NCBI GenBank assembly: GCA_963575745.1
Contig: CAUYUJ010004292.1
Location: forward strand, 1 to 64,000
DNA length: 64,000 bases
Direction: 5' to 3'
Origin: Prorocentrum cordatum
Lineage: Eukaryota > Sar > Dinophyceae > Prorocentrales > Prorocentraceae
The notes beneath the pieces were generated by a model. The model did not search any database and was not told where the DNA came from. It was given only the letters and a program-made list of their open reading frames with translations. This document shows, one piece after another, positions 10,526 to 21,954 of this stretch (positions are counted from its first letter, which is position 1; every line of letters starts with the position of its first letter). The position numbers and the translations under genes are program-made.

Positions 10526-10815
10526 GCTCCTCCTCCTCCTCCTCCTCCTCCTCCTCCTCCTCCTCCTCCTCCTACTCATCCTCCTCCTCCTCCTCCTCCT
10601 CCTCCTCCTCCCCTCCCCCTCCTCCTCCTCCTCCTCCTCCTCCTCCTCCTCCTCCTCCTCCTCCCTCCTCCTCCTCCTCCTCCTCCTCCTCCTCCTCTCC
10701 TCCTCCTCCTCCTCCTCCTCTCCTCCTCCTCCTCCTCCTTCCTCCTCCTCCTCCTCCTCCTCCTCCTCCTCCTCCTCTCTCCCTCCCCCCCTCCCCTCCC
10801 CTCCTCCTCCTCGGG
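10526..10815. repeat. (CCT)n polypyrimidine tract
   Basis: Nearly 290 bp of CCT/CTC repeats. Open frames here are Leu, Ser or Pro homopolymers and are not genes. Confidence 0.95.
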
Positions 10816-10982
10816 CCTCTCCTCGGGCCGCCAGTCCCAGCAGCCTGGCCACGGGCAACAGCGGCCGCTATTGGGCAGGCGGCCTTCTGCTTCGAATGGA
10901 CACAGGCCGCGGCGGCGCGGACAGCGAGTCCTGTTCAAAATGGGCAGGAACTGCTGTTGGGCATTGTACCCATTCTTTCCGT

Positions 10983-11151
10983 ACACGTCGTTCATTTCTA
11001 ATCGTGCTCATTTCTAATTGTGCCCGATTCTAATTATTCTTGGCCCCCTAGTGGCCAGGAAGAGGCCCAGGATGGAACAGTTAGAGATGAAAGAATCTTG
11101 ACCCCCCAAAAAATCAAAGAACTCTCGAAAACTTAGAAATGAACGATGTGT
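10983..11151. mobile_element. TIR element, family 1, copy 1 (169 bp)
   Basis: Ends are 19-bp inverted repeats with one mismatch (ACACGTCGTTCATTTCTAA at the left). The core contains CCTAGTGGCCAGGAAGAGG and a CCCCCCAAAAAATCAAAGA stretch. Two more copies occur in opposite orientation at 45392-45558 and 62903-63071. It is non-coding, so a non-autonomous MITE-like element. Confidence 0.8.
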
Positions 11152-11690
11152 TCCCATTTCGCTCGTGCCGATCCCCGAGCCGACCTCGGTCGTAGGCCTC
11201 GGTCCAGCCGCGCTCGTGGCTGCACAGTGTCGGTGGTTTGAGACAGCATTTGCTGCTGGGCATGTTCTTCGTGTCGACGGTCTTATCAGGCGCCTCGGTG
11301 TGTTCACGTCGGCACCGATGCCTCGGGTGGACTGCAGGTAGGCGTTTGCCCGAGCACTGCTGGAGGCCTGCCCTGTTCAGGGCCTCGCAGTATTAGCCAG
11401 CTTGCGTCTCCAGGCGATGGAAGTTTGGTTATCGACTGAGCCTGTGAATCAAGAATCTGGGGGTGCGCCATGTAAGGTTGAGCGATTGCGTTAACCACGC
11501 CGGCAACAGGTTGGCGGAGTATGGCGCACTTCGTGTTTGTTGGATGTTCTCGTGCATCCTGGCGGAGGGCACACTTGGATGTTCCTCGGTTTGGCTGGCG
11601 GCGGGTCTCATATTCATCAAGGGTGTTCTTCTGTCGTAGGTCCAGGCCTGGAACAGTGCAGGATATTATCAGACGGAGCTAGGACGAGGA
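11152..11690. other. No gene seen
   Basis: Unique-looking sequence without a convincing coding frame or RNA gene. Confidence 0.4.
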
Positions 11691-11814
11691 TTAATCCGTT
11701 CCAGAGCGTTCTGGAACGCTCTCAGGGCGTTCCGAAACGCTCTGAGAGCGTCGCGGCGCCTGAGACACCCTCCAGATTCGCCAGATCTGAGAGATTCTCG
11801 ATTTTAAATCGCTC

Positions 11815-12205
11815 GAATGTATCCTCGTCCTGGCTTCGTCTTTTAGGACTCCCTCCTGGTGCGAAGCACGCCGCGAGACCTCAGAAGGTGGCCGTCCGGG
11901 GACAACGAGATGCCTGAGAGGTTCTCGATGGCTCCTCTCCCGAATGTATCCTCGTACTGGCTTCGTCTTTTACAGAACTCCCCCCTGGTGCGAAGCTCAC
12001 CACCCACCAAACCAGCCCAACCCAACCCGAAGGTCTCAATTTGCCCTCCATTCCCAGTTGGGGGGGTCGGGGAACATTGAAAAAACACATATGAACCCGT
12101 ACCTCCCCCCAACCCGAAATTCGAGTCTTCGGGTTGGGTTGGGGTTGTCTGGCAGGTAGTCAGAAGCACGCCGCGAGACCTCGGAAGGCGGCCGTGTCCG
12201 GGGAC
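11815..12205. repeat. Local duplications with an internal inverted repeat
   Basis: AATGTATCCTCGTCCTGGCT at 11815 is repeated near 11942, and CACGCCGCGAGACCTC at 11868 is repeated near 12168. Between them, 12005-12040 and 12117-12152 form an inverted repeat (CCCAACCCAACCCGAAG against its complement). Just upstream, 11700-11745 has short palindromes such as AGAGCGTTCTGGAACGCTCT. Confidence 0.65.
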
Positions 12206-12661
12206 GATTCCATATCCTGTGCCTGGGCAGCGGGCGCCCTGGCCCCGGGCCGGCGGCACACCCGCCGGGATCTCACACCCCCTCTCGAGGAGGGAATCGA
12301 TGGCAGAGATGGTAGACACATACATTGATTTTCTCGCCGAGTCCACGAATAAGAACTTCCACTTTGATGTTCTCGTCGAGTAAACATTCGAGTGCTCGTC
12401 CCACGAGCATGATATGAACGTCTCTTGTTGTTCCTGGCCTCGGCGAGAACGGCAATCCTGAGCTCGATCCCCTGTTCGACTCTTGCGCATCCCCCCCCCC
12501 CCCGCCTCGGGCGCCTCCCCGGCCTCCCCCCCGGCGCGCCCCCTGCCACCCAAGACACCCTCTAGGGGAGCACGGGTGAGCGGCGAGAGCGGCGCAGAGG
12601 GGCCCAAGACTCCGGGCGGCCCAAGAGGCCCCCAAGGCGCCCGAACAAGGCCCCAAGATCT

Positions 12662-12889
12662 AGGCCTCCCAGATGGGGTCAGGGCAGATGGGGTCGGAGG
12701 ATCGCGGAGTATCGTCGATGCATCGGCGATGCGGCTCGATGTGGAGCCCGAGTTTCTCCATGATGGCGCCGCCGATGCATCGCCGATGTCGCCGATGCGT
12801 CGCCGATGCATCGGCGATGTATCGCCAATGTATCGGCGATGCGGCGCGGTCCTCCGAGCCCATCTACTCCGACACCATCTGGGAGGCCT
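12662..12889. mobile_element. Foldback element, GATGCATCGGC family, copy 1
   Basis: Ends AGGCCTCCCAGATGGGG and CATCTGGGAGGCCT are inverted repeats. The interior is full of palindromic GATGCATCGGCGATGC words. A second copy lies at 44871-45120. Both copies follow ATCT, giving GATCTAGGCCTCC here. Confidence 0.75.
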
Positions 12890-12989
12890 CTAGAAGAGCG
12901 CCCCCAGATGACCGAACTTGCCGCATTCCCTTGAAGGAAACTTTGATTTTTAGCAGATTCGCTTTTTGAATCTTCACGACGTCCACGAC

Positions 12990-13205
12990 GGCCCGAGAGG
13001 CCCCCAAGAGAGCCCCAAGACGGCCCCAAACAGCCTCAGGACGGCTCCGGAGGTGCCCAGGACGGCCCAAGAGAGCTCCAAGAGAGACCCAAGATGGGGA
13101 GCCCGACCTCACATGTCGAGCCCTCCGCCCCAAGTGGACCCCCGAGACCGCCAGCAGGCCCCCAAGAGGCTCCCAGAGCGGCCCCCAAGAGGCCCCGAGA
13201 AGCTT
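12990..13205. repeat. GC-rich minisatellite (GGCCCCCAAGAG type)
   Basis: Imperfect repeats of GGCCCCCAAGAGGC and CCAAGACGGCCCC, the same type as 5205-5475. Not coding. Confidence 0.7.
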
Positions 13206-13372
13206 TAAGACTCGTTTTATGAGGCGCCCGAGAAGCATATTAAGCGACCCCTCAGTACAGGTATCCGAGAAGCATCTGACCCAACACTCAGGCAAGGTGA
13301 CTGCATGGGCCGAAGGCCACAGATCCGCTGAACCCCTGTGCTGAATCCTATACGGCTTGGTTTTGGTTTTCG

Positions 13373-13478
13373 GATTCCCTTCGGGGATCATCCGTTAACA
13401 TTGGAGCGATACAGAGAAGATTAGCATGGCCCCTGCGCAAGGATGACACGCACAAATCGAGAAGTGCATACAATTCTT
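13373..13478 (+). ncRNA. U6: U6 spliceosomal snRNA (gene or retrocopy)
   Basis: The 5' stem-loop GATTCCCTTCGGGGATC (13373-13389) is followed by the near-invariant core: GGAGCGATACAGAGAAG, with ACAGAGA at 13411-13417, the AGC triad inside TTAGCATGG, then CCCCTGCGCAAGGATGACAC for the internal stem-loop, and a short T-rich end (CAATTCTTT). U6 pairs with U4 and then U2 and the 5' splice site at the spliceosome's catalytic centre. All catalytic elements look intact. The copy is bracketed by 17-bp direct repeats with one mismatch (13352-13368 and 13502-13518), so it may be retroposed. No other snRNA or 5S gene is seen nearby. Confidence 0.93.
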
Positions 13479-13564
13479 TAGATAAGAAATATAATGAAAA
13501 CACGGTTTGGTTTTGGTTCTTGTTCTCAAACAGTTCCCCCTGGGCATTTGGCCCCAAAACAAGC

Positions 13565-13690
13565 CCCTGAAAAGCACCCAAAGGCCCCTCAGAGGCCCAA
13601 GGAGGCCCCCCATATGCCTCCAAGAGCCTCCCAGGAAGTTCCCAGGAGGCCCCAAGAGGGCCCGCAGAGGCTCCCAAGATGCCCCCGCTT
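13565..13690. repeat. GC-rich minisatellite (CCCCAAGAGGGCC type)
   Basis: Same type as 5205-5475 and 12990-13205. Confidence 0.6.
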
Positions 13691-13979
13691 CCTCCCCTTC
13701 CTCCTCCTTCTCCTGATCTTCCCCGCCGTCCTCCCCCAAGTGTTCCCCGAAGGGTTTCCACAACGACTGGGAGAACGCATGGTCCGATAGCTTGGCAGAG
13801 CTCTTGCCACAACGCCCGGCCACCTGGGTGATTTCAAAAGGCAGTGGGCGGCGGTGATTCGCCGCAGGCGTCTTCGATAAGCAAACCGTTTGACTGGCGA
13901 CTGACCCATCCCGATGCAGTTACGTGTAGTGCAGGGCGCGGCCCTCTCTTCACATATTGCGCTCCGTGGGGCTGAGAGG

Positions 13980-14710
13980 ATAGTGGGCTGCTGCGGAGCA
14001 AGTTTGCACAGGCGCGCTGAAGTCCGTGTGGGACACGACCCGCGTGACGGGGGTGCCGAATAATCCAGATGCCCTCGCGCGAACCAGTCCGCTGAGGTCG
14101 CAGGTGGAGCTCCTTCTGGGGCGAGACAAGTGTGACGTATGTTCCAAAATGAGTGGGGGGACGACGTTGTCCTTGTGTGCCATAGGTGGAGCTCGCTCCA
14201 GGGCACAATTCGCGTGCACAGTGTGCCAACATTGGCGGAGGGACGGTTCGCAAATTTGTCTCTGGGGCTGTGAGTGGTGCTCCCTATGGGGCACGTTCCG
14301 TGTGAGGGGTGTGCAGCATGTGTGCGTTTGTGGGTTATGCAAACCTTGTCTCTGGGGCCCTCGGTTGAGCTCTCTGTGGGGCGCGATCAGTGTGAGGTGT
14401 GCCGAAGTAGGCGGGGGGGCGGGATGTTAACCTTTTCTCTGGGCCCGTAGGTGGAACTCCCTGCAGGGCACGATCCGTGCGAGAGGTCTGCCAGCGTGAG
14501 CGGGGCAACGCTGTGCTAAATTTCCTTGGAAGTGCAGTTGCCTGCGGGGCAGCACTGTCCGCGTGAGGGGTGTGCCGCTATGCAATGGGGTCGCAGGTGA
14601 CCGCACGTTGAAGCCCCCCCCCTGAAGGCACGATCCGTTTGAAGGACGTGCCTGAATAAGCGGGGAGATGCGATTCGAATATGTATGCCCACGATAGCGC
14701 AGGTGTTCCC
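13980..14710. repeat. Degenerate tandem array, about 76-90 bp units
   Basis: About seven diverged units, each with a GTGGAGCTC-like word followed by GGGGCACGATCCGTGTGAGG and GTGTGCC. The words start near 14104, 14186, 14274, 14364, 14451, 14532 and 14608. Not coding. Confidence 0.7.
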
Positions 14711-15311
14711 ACCTGGCGATCGAGGTGGACTGGCTTGCGGACCGATCCGCTGATTGATGTGACGCCGGCTTCGCATTGGCCTGACGTGAGCGCGCAACGG
14801 GGCCCGGGCCCCGAGCTGGCGCACCCGGATTGACCCCCCCCCCCGGCCGCCCAAAGCGGTGCAGGGGGGGCGCGAAGAAGAAACACCGGCGGCCCACCAG
14901 TTGCTCGGAGATCTCCAGGGCGGCCCACGAGGCTGCTCCCACGGCCCGCCTTGACAGGACCAGGAGGCTGGACGAGCTCGCCGCAAAGCCGCCCCCCTAG
15001 TAGGCAGACGCCGTTAGGTTTCCATGTGCGTCTGTGTGAGTCTCGTGTATTTGTTTTTCCGCCCCTCCGGGCGCCCACGCCGGGCTAACAGGCTCCTAAG
15101 CTCACCCCGAAGACGACCCAAAGAGCCCCAATGGGTACCGCAGGAAGGGCCCCAGATGGGCCCAGGACGGCTCGAGCAGCTCCGCATGTGCAGCCTGCTA
15201 CCTTGATCCTGCGGGCCTGTTTTGGGACTGGTGCGAGGCATGTGGCCCGAAGGAGTCACGACACCACTTCACGTGGTCCACGCCGGGGCCCACCCGGCAG
15301 CGCGCCATCAT
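14711..15311. other. No gene seen
   Basis: GC-rich sequence with short C and G runs and a little AAGAGCCCC-type repetition near 15115-15180. Confidence 0.4.
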
Positions 15312-15435
15312 TCAGGAGAGAACGAAACACACAGACACAATGAATCCTCCATTCTCCAGAAAATATGGGAAAGTATGGGAATTGGTGGGGAAGACAGAAA
15401 CCCAGAAAATATAGGAAAATATTGGGAATCTTTTT
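15312..15435. mobile_element. TCAGGAGAG element, copy 1, interrupted by composite elements
   Basis: Begins TCAGGAGAG, then ACACACAGACACAAT and twice a CCAGAAAATATGGG-like word, and stops at GGGAATCTTT where the composite array 15436-19969 starts. A fragment of its 3' part (TTTGTGTGTATTTATTT) follows the array at 19985-20002. Other copies are 33221-33355 and 35679-35842. Confidence 0.65.
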
Positions 15436-16517
15436 ACCTAACAGCGAAGACTGATAGGTTTCTAATGGGCTAAAAAGAGAGCAGCAGATGACTCCACAGG
15501 GGGGTCTGGGCAGCCGTTGGGGAGGTGTTGGGGTTTGCCGGCCGGGATCGTTTTTCGCATACAGTCACACACTTCGTGCTCTTCGACCTCCCAGAACTCC
15601 ATTCCCGGGCCACATTCTGAATGCCCGGAGCCAACTGTAGGCCACTTCGTGCTCTTCGACTTCCCAGAACTCCATTCCCGGGCCACATTTTGAATGCCCG
15701 GAGCCAACTGTAGGCCACTTCGTGGTCTTCGAGTCCCCAGAACTCCATTCCCGGGCCACATTTTGAATGCCCGGAGCCAACTGTAGGCCACTTCGTGCTC
15801 TTCGAGTTCCCAGAACTCCCCGGGCCAGAATGCCCGGAGCCAACTGTAGGCCACTTCGTGGTCTTCGAGTTCCCAGAACTCCATTCCGGGCCAGATTTTG
15901 AATGCCCGGAGCCAACTGTAGGCCACTTCGTGCTCTTCGAGTTCCCAGAACTCCATTCCCGGCCACATTTTGAATGCCCGGAGCATACCATTCCTGGGCC
16001 AGATTTTGAATGCCCGGAGCCAACTGTAGGCCACTTCGTGGTCTTCGAGTTCCCAGAACTCCATTCCTGGGCATGAATTTGAATGCCCGGAGCCAACTGT
16101 AGGCCACTTCGTGTTCTTCGAGTTCCCAGAACTACATTCCCGGGCCACATTTTGAGTGCTGAGGCAGGCTGAGGCTGAGGCTGAGGCAGGCTGATGCTGA
16201 GGCAGGCTGAGGCTGAGGCTGAGGCTGATGCAGGCTGAGGCTGAGGCAGCCTGAGGCTGACGCCGAGGCTGAAGGCAGACTGAGGCTGAGGCTGAAGCAG
16301 GCTGAGGCTGAGGCTGAGGCAGGCTGAGGCTGAGGCAGGCTGAGGCTGAGGCTGAGGCAGGCTGAGGCTGAGGCTGTGACTGTGACTGCCGTTGCCACTG
16401 CGACTGTCATCGCGAATGCGACTACGACTGCGAGAACAGCAGAATTCTACAACTGGATTCTCATCTGAATCTTAAGGGGAATGCTTCCAGATATGCTCCT
16501 ACACATCGCTGTTAGGT
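15436..16517. mobile_element. Composite VNTR element with inverted ends, copy 1
   Basis: Starts ACCTAACAGCG and ends CGCTGTTAGGT, an 11-bp inverted repeat. Inside, in order: a leader (GACTGATAGGTTTCTA, then ACTCCACAGGGGGGTCT), a 73-bp satellite with the word CCGGAGCCAACTGTAGGCC, a GAGGCT hexamer minisatellite (16155-16375), and a conserved tail (GCGACTGTCATCGCGAATGC, later CATCGCTGTTAGGTTGC). No real protein is encoded; open frames follow the repeats. Confidence 0.75.
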
Positions 16518-16535
16518 TGCTTTGCCGGGATAATT

Positions 16536-17590
16536 ACCTAACAGCGTTTGCTGATAGGTTTCTAGTGGGGTCAAAAGAGAGCAGCAGATGACTCCACAGG
16601 GGGGTCTGGGCGGGTGCCGGACAGGGTGCCGCAGAAGTCGTTTTAAGCCAACAGTCACACACATCGTGCTCTTCGACCTCCCAGAACTCCATTCCCGGGC
16701 CACATTCTGAATGCCCGGAGCCAACTGTAGGCCACTTCGTGCTCTTCGACTTCCCAGAACTCAATTCCTGGGCCACATTTTGGATGCCCGGAGCCAACTG
16801 TAGGCCACTTCGTGCTCTTCGATTTCCCAGAACTCCATTCCCTGGCCACATTTTGGATGCCCGGAGCCAACTGTAGGCCACTTCGTGCTCTTCTCGAGTT
16901 CCCAGAACTCCATTCCTGGGCATGATTTTGAATGCCCGCAGCCAACTGTAGGCCACTTCGTGTTCTTCGAGTTCCCAGAACTCCACTCCCGGGCCGCATT
17001 TTGGATGCTGAGGCAGGCTGATGCTGAGGCTGAGGCAGGCTGAGGCTGAGGCCGAGGCTGAAGGCAGACTGAGGCTGAGGCTGAAGCAGGCTGAGGCTGA
17101 GGCTGAGGCTGAGGCAGGCTGAGGCTGAGGCTGAGGCAGGCTGAGGCTGAGGCAGGATGAGGCTGAGGCTGAGGCTCATGCAGGCTGAGGCTGAGGCAGG
17201 CTGAGGCTGAGGCCGAGGCTGAAGGCAGACTGAGGCTGAGGCTGAAGCAGGCTGAGGCTGAGGCTGAGGCAGGCTGAGGCTGAGGCTGAAGCAGGCTGAT
17301 ACTGAGGCAGGCTGAGGCTGAGGCAGGCTGAGGCACAGAGGCTGAGGCTGAAGGCAGACTGAGGCTGAGGCTGAAGCAGGCTGAGGCTGAGGCTGAGGCA
17401 GGCTGAGGCTGAGGCTGAGGCAGGCTGATACTGAGGCAGGCTGAGGCTGTGACTGCGACTGCCGCTGCCACTGCGACTGTCATCGCGAATGCGACTGCGA
17501 CTGCGAGAACAGCAGAACTCTACAACTGGATTCTCATTTGAATCTTAAGGGGAATGCTTCCATATATGCTTCTACACATCGCTGTTAGGT
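16536..17590. mobile_element. Composite VNTR element, copy 2
   Basis: Same architecture as copy 1, separated from it by 18 bp (TGCTTTGCCGGGATAATT). The GAGGCT minisatellite runs 17008-17450. Confidence 0.75.
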
Positions 17591-17613
17591 TGCTTTGCCG
17601 GGATTTTTTTTTT

Positions 17614-19969
17614 ACCTAACAGCGAAGACTGATAGGTTTCTAGTGGTCTAAAAAGAGAGCAGCACATTACTCCAACATTGCTCCACAGGGGGGTCTTGGC
17701 AGCCGTTGGGGAGCCGTTGGGGGCCGTTGGGGAGCCGTTGGGGGGCCGTTGGGGTTTGCCGGGGGGGATCGTTTTTCGCATACAGTCACACACTTCGTGC
17801 TTTTCGACCTCCCAGAACTCCATTCTTCGACCTCCCAGAACTCCATTCCCGGGCCACATTCTGAATGCCCGGAGCCAACTGTAGGCCACTTCGTGGTCTT
17901 CGAGTTCCCAGAACTCCATTCCCGGCGTACATTTTGGATGCCCGGAGCCAACTGTAGGCCACTTCGTGGTCTTCGAGTTCCCAGAACTCCATTCCCGGGC
18001 CACATTTTGGATGCCCGGAGCCAACTGTAGGCCACTTCGTGGTCTTCGAGTTCCCAGAACTCCATTCCCGGGCCACATTTTGGATGCCCGGAGCCAACTG
18101 TAGGCCACTTCGTGCTCTTGGACTTCCCAGAACTCCATTCCTGGGTATGATTTTGAATGCCCGGAGCAAACTGTAGGCCACTTCGTGTTCTTCGAGTTCC
18201 CAGAATTCCATTCCCTGGCCACATTTTGAATGCTGAGGCAGGCTGATGCTGAGGCTGAAGGCAGGCTGAGGCAGGCTGAGGCTGAGGCCGAAGCTGAAGG
18301 CAGACTCAGGCTGAGGCTGATGCAGGCTGAGGCTGAGGCTGAAGCAGGCTGAGGCTGATGCAGGCTGAGGCAGAGGCAGGCTGAGGCTGAGGCTGAGGCT
18401 GATGCAGGCTGAGGCTGAGGCAGGCTGAGACTGAAGCCGAGGCTGAAGGCAGATTGAGGCTGAGGCTGAAGCAGGCCGAGGCTGAGGCTGAGGCTGAGGC
18501 AGGCTGATGCTGAGGCAGGCTGAGGCTGAGGCTGAGGCTGATGCAGGGTGAGGCTGAGGCAGGCTGAGGCTGAGGCCGAGGCTGAAGGCAGACTGATGCT
18601 GAGGCTGAAGCAGACTGATGCTGAGGCTGAGGCAGGCTGAGGCTGAGGCTGAAGCAGGCTGATGCTGAGGCAGGCTGAGGCTGAGGCTGAGGCTGATGCA
18701 GGCTGAGGCTGAGGCAGGCTGAGGCTGAGGCCGAGGCTGAAGGCAGACTGAGGCTGAGGCTGAAGCAGGCTGAGTCTGAGGCTGAGGCAGGCTGAGGCTG
18801 AGGCTGAGGCAGGCTGATGCTGAGGCAGGCTGAGGCTGAGGCTGAGGCTGATGCAGGCTGAGGCTGAGGCAGGCTGAGGCTGAGGCCGAGGCTGAAGGCA
18901 GACTGAGGCTGAGGCTGAAGCAGACTGAGGCTGAGGCTGAGGCAGGCTGAGGATGAGGCTGAGGCAGGCTGATGCTGAGGCAGGCTGAGGCTGAGGCTGA
19001 GGCTGAGGCTGAGGCTGAGGCTGATGCAGGCTGAGGCTGAGGCAGGCTGAGGCTGAGGCGGAGGCTGAAGGCAGACTGAGGCTGAGGCTGAAGCAGGCTG
19101 AGGCTGAGGCTGAGGCAGGCTGAGGCTGAGCTTGAGCTGATCCAGCTGGAGGCTGAAGCAGTCCGAAGTCGGAGCGAGGCTGAAGCAGACTGAGCTGAGG
19201 CTCGAAGCAGCTGAGCTGAGGCTGGAGCTGAGGCTGAGGCTGAGGCTGATGCTGAGGCCGAGGCTGAAGGCAGGAGGCTGAGGCTGAAGCAGCTGAGGCT
19301 GAGGCTGAGGCAGGCTGAGGCTGAGGCTGAGGCAGGCTGATGCTGAGGCAGGCTGAGGCTGAGGCTGAGGCTGATGCAGGCTGAGGCTGAGGCAGGCTGA
19401 GGCTGAGGCCGAGGCTGAGGCAGACTGAGGCTGAGGCTGAAGCAGGCTGAGCTGAGGCTGAGGCAGGCTGAGGCTGAGGCTGAGGCTGAGGCAGGCTGAT
19501 GCTGAGGCAGGCTGAGGCTGAGGCTGAGGCTGATGCAGGCTGAGGCTGAGGCAGGCCGAGGCTGAGGCCGAGGCTGAAGGCAGACTGAGGCTGAGGCTGA
19601 AGCAGGCTGAGGCGAGGCTGGCTGAGGCTGAGGCTGAGGCTGAGGCTGAGGCTGATGCTGAGGCAGGCTGAGGCTGAGGCTGAGGCTGAGGCAGGCTCAG
19701 GCTGAGGCAGGCTGAGGCTGAGGCCGAGGCTGCAGGCAGACTGAGGCTGATGCAGGAGCAGGCTGAGGCTGAGGCTGAGGCAGGCTGAAGCTGAGGCTGA
19801 GGCTGATGCTGAGGCAGGCTGAGGCTGAGGCTGAGGCTAATGCAGGCCACTGCGACTGTCATCGCGAATGCGACTACGACTGCGAGAACAGCAGAACTCT
19901 ACAACTGGATTCTCATCTGAATCTTAAGGGGGATGCTTCCAGATATGCTCCTACACATCGCTGTTAGGT
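17614..19969. mobile_element. Composite VNTR element, copy 3 (expanded)
   Basis: Same ends and order. The 73-bp satellite occupies about 17800-18225 and the GAGGCT minisatellite has expanded to about 1.6 kb (18230-19845), which gives a 518-codon Ser/Ala/Leu/Pro/Gln repeat frame on the minus strand that is not a gene. Confidence 0.75.
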
Positions 19970-20079
19970 TGCTTTGCCGGGATAATTTGTGTGTATTTAT
20001 TTAATCGCTTCGCTCATTCCGCCGGCCCATACAGTCTCATGTCTGCCGTTTGCCCGAGGGCCTGGTGTCAATGCGGCGC

Positions 20080-20760
20080 TTTGGGGGTTTCTGGGGCCGC
20101 TTGGGGGACTCCTGGGGCGCTCGGGGGGGCATTTGGGGGGCCTCCTGGGGCCGCTTGGGGGACTCTTGGGGGCCTCCTGAGGGCCTCGTGGGGGCCTCTT
20201 GGGGCCTCTTAGGGGCCTCTTGGGGCCTCGTAGGGGCTTCTTAGGGCCGAGGGCTCGAAATGTTGTTTCGTGTTCCCTCTCTGGGGCCCCTTTGGGGGCG
20301 TTCTTGGGGCCCTCTTGGACCGTCTTGGAGGCTTCTTGGGCCGTCTTCGAGCCCTCTTGGGCCATCTTGGGGCCCTCTTGGGGGCCTCTTGGGCCCTCTT
20401 GGGGCGATCTTGGGGGCCTCTTGGGCCGTCTTGGGGCGTCGGGAAGCCGAAAAGGTGGAAGCTCCAAAATCTCTCAAAAACCTAAGGAAAAACAATGAAT
20501 TTTGCCTCCGGGGGCCCTCTTGGGAGTGCTCTTGGAGGCCTCTTGGGGCGTCTGGGGGCTATCTTGGGCGTCTTGGAGCGATCTTGTGGCATGTCGGACC
20601 CCTCGTGTACCATCTTGGGGGCCTCTTGGGGGCCTCTTGGCCTTTCTTGGGGCTCTCGGGGACGTCTCGGAGCCCTGTTGGTGCGCTCATGGAGCGCTCC
20701 TGGAGCGCTCTGGGGGAGTCTCCCGGGGATCGCTCGGGGGTCGGTCGGGGATCGCCTGGG
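20080..20760. repeat. G-rich minisatellite (GGGGGCCTCTTGGG type)
   Basis: Imperfect 11-33-bp repeats of CTTGGGGGCCTC, complementary in type to the AAGAGGCCCC arrays at 5205 and 12990. Open frames encode Gly/Trp/Leu repeats and are not genes. Confidence 0.75.
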
Positions 20761-21954
20761 GTACTTTTCGTCCGGGGACCCCCAGGGGCCGCCCCGCGCG
20801 CGCGAACTAGAGAATTGTTAACCAGTTACCGGAGATCTTAGCACGCCTCTGGCCCGTTGGGCCGGCGAATTTGTGTGTCCTGGGGCCCCTTCAATCATGT
20901 CGTGAGTGGGCTCGCGAGGCGAGGTCGCGGCGGAACGCTGCTGGTGGGCGCCCGGCTCCCCAGGCGGCGGGCCGCGGCACCGCACGGCGGTCCGGGACGC
21001 CTCGCCAGGACGCGACGAGAGCGCCATCGCATCTCATCAGCTACAGTCGGGGCGTTCACCTAAGGAACCCTAAATAAGGAGCGAGGCCCCTGTCTTCCAT
21101 AAGTTAACCTTCGACTTCCTGTCGAAAACATAAGGAAAGCCTGAGGCAAGCTGTGAAACACGTAAGGAACGCGGAGCCCCTTCCCAACGAAAAGGGTTCC
21201 TTCTTCAGGGCACCGACTGTACGGTGTTGAGATGCAAGAGTTCAAGCCGTGGCGAAGCGTCTTGGCTCGCCTGTGGACCCACCAAGCGCTGTTCTGAGAA
21301 CCTTTTTTGTGGTCTGCACGAGATGTTCTCAGATCCTTTCTGGCCGGGACGGTCCTGTTTTGACACATCGGGTTCATGGCTTTTGTTCTTACAACACTTT
21401 TGAATTCTAGGAACATTTCGTTGTAGGACCATAGGAATGCCAGGACGGTCGGTCCCTGCTCAAGAGTTGCACGGGCCGACCCGGTCACGTACCTAATGCC
21501 TCTTATAAGCACAGGGTTGGAGATCCAGAAGGTGAAAGACAAGTCACATGGGGAATTGTGTTCGTCGACTTCCGGCCCCGCGGAGTACGGATCGACGTCC
21601 TCCGGGCGCGGTTCGAGATGGCCGGTCTCGAAGCACAGACAGTTGGGCTCGACATACCGAACATCCAATAATTAGCCACGATATTGGTTTGTGCGTTAAG
21701 ATAGAACCAGCGAGGGCCTCCCGGCTAGTACAGCCACTAAACCTCAGATACCCTGGACACATTGGAAGTACGACTCGCTCCTAGAACGCATGATGTCCAC
21801 CAGATTTTTTTCGGAACGATCGCCAGGTACCTTCGCGTTCGTTTCCTTCGCTGCGGGCATGCTGCTGTCGTCGTCGCGGTCGTCGTCTCTGTTTTTTCTT
21901 ATCAGTAGTGTTATTTTTACTACCCTCCTCCTTTTCTGGGTACGTTCCATGCCG
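20761..21954. other. No supported gene
   Basis: Non-repetitive. A minus-strand frame covers 21668-21060 without an ATG near its beginning and without recognisable motifs. I leave it unannotated. Confidence 0.4.

Noticed and set aside
18306-19862. 518-codon minus-strand open frame
   Set aside because: It is the direct translation of a GAGGCT hexamer minisatellite (Ser/Ala/Leu/Pro/Gln repeats).
21060-21668. 202-codon minus-strand frame
   Set aside because: Non-repetitive, but no ATG near its start, no recognisable motif and no neighbour that supports it.
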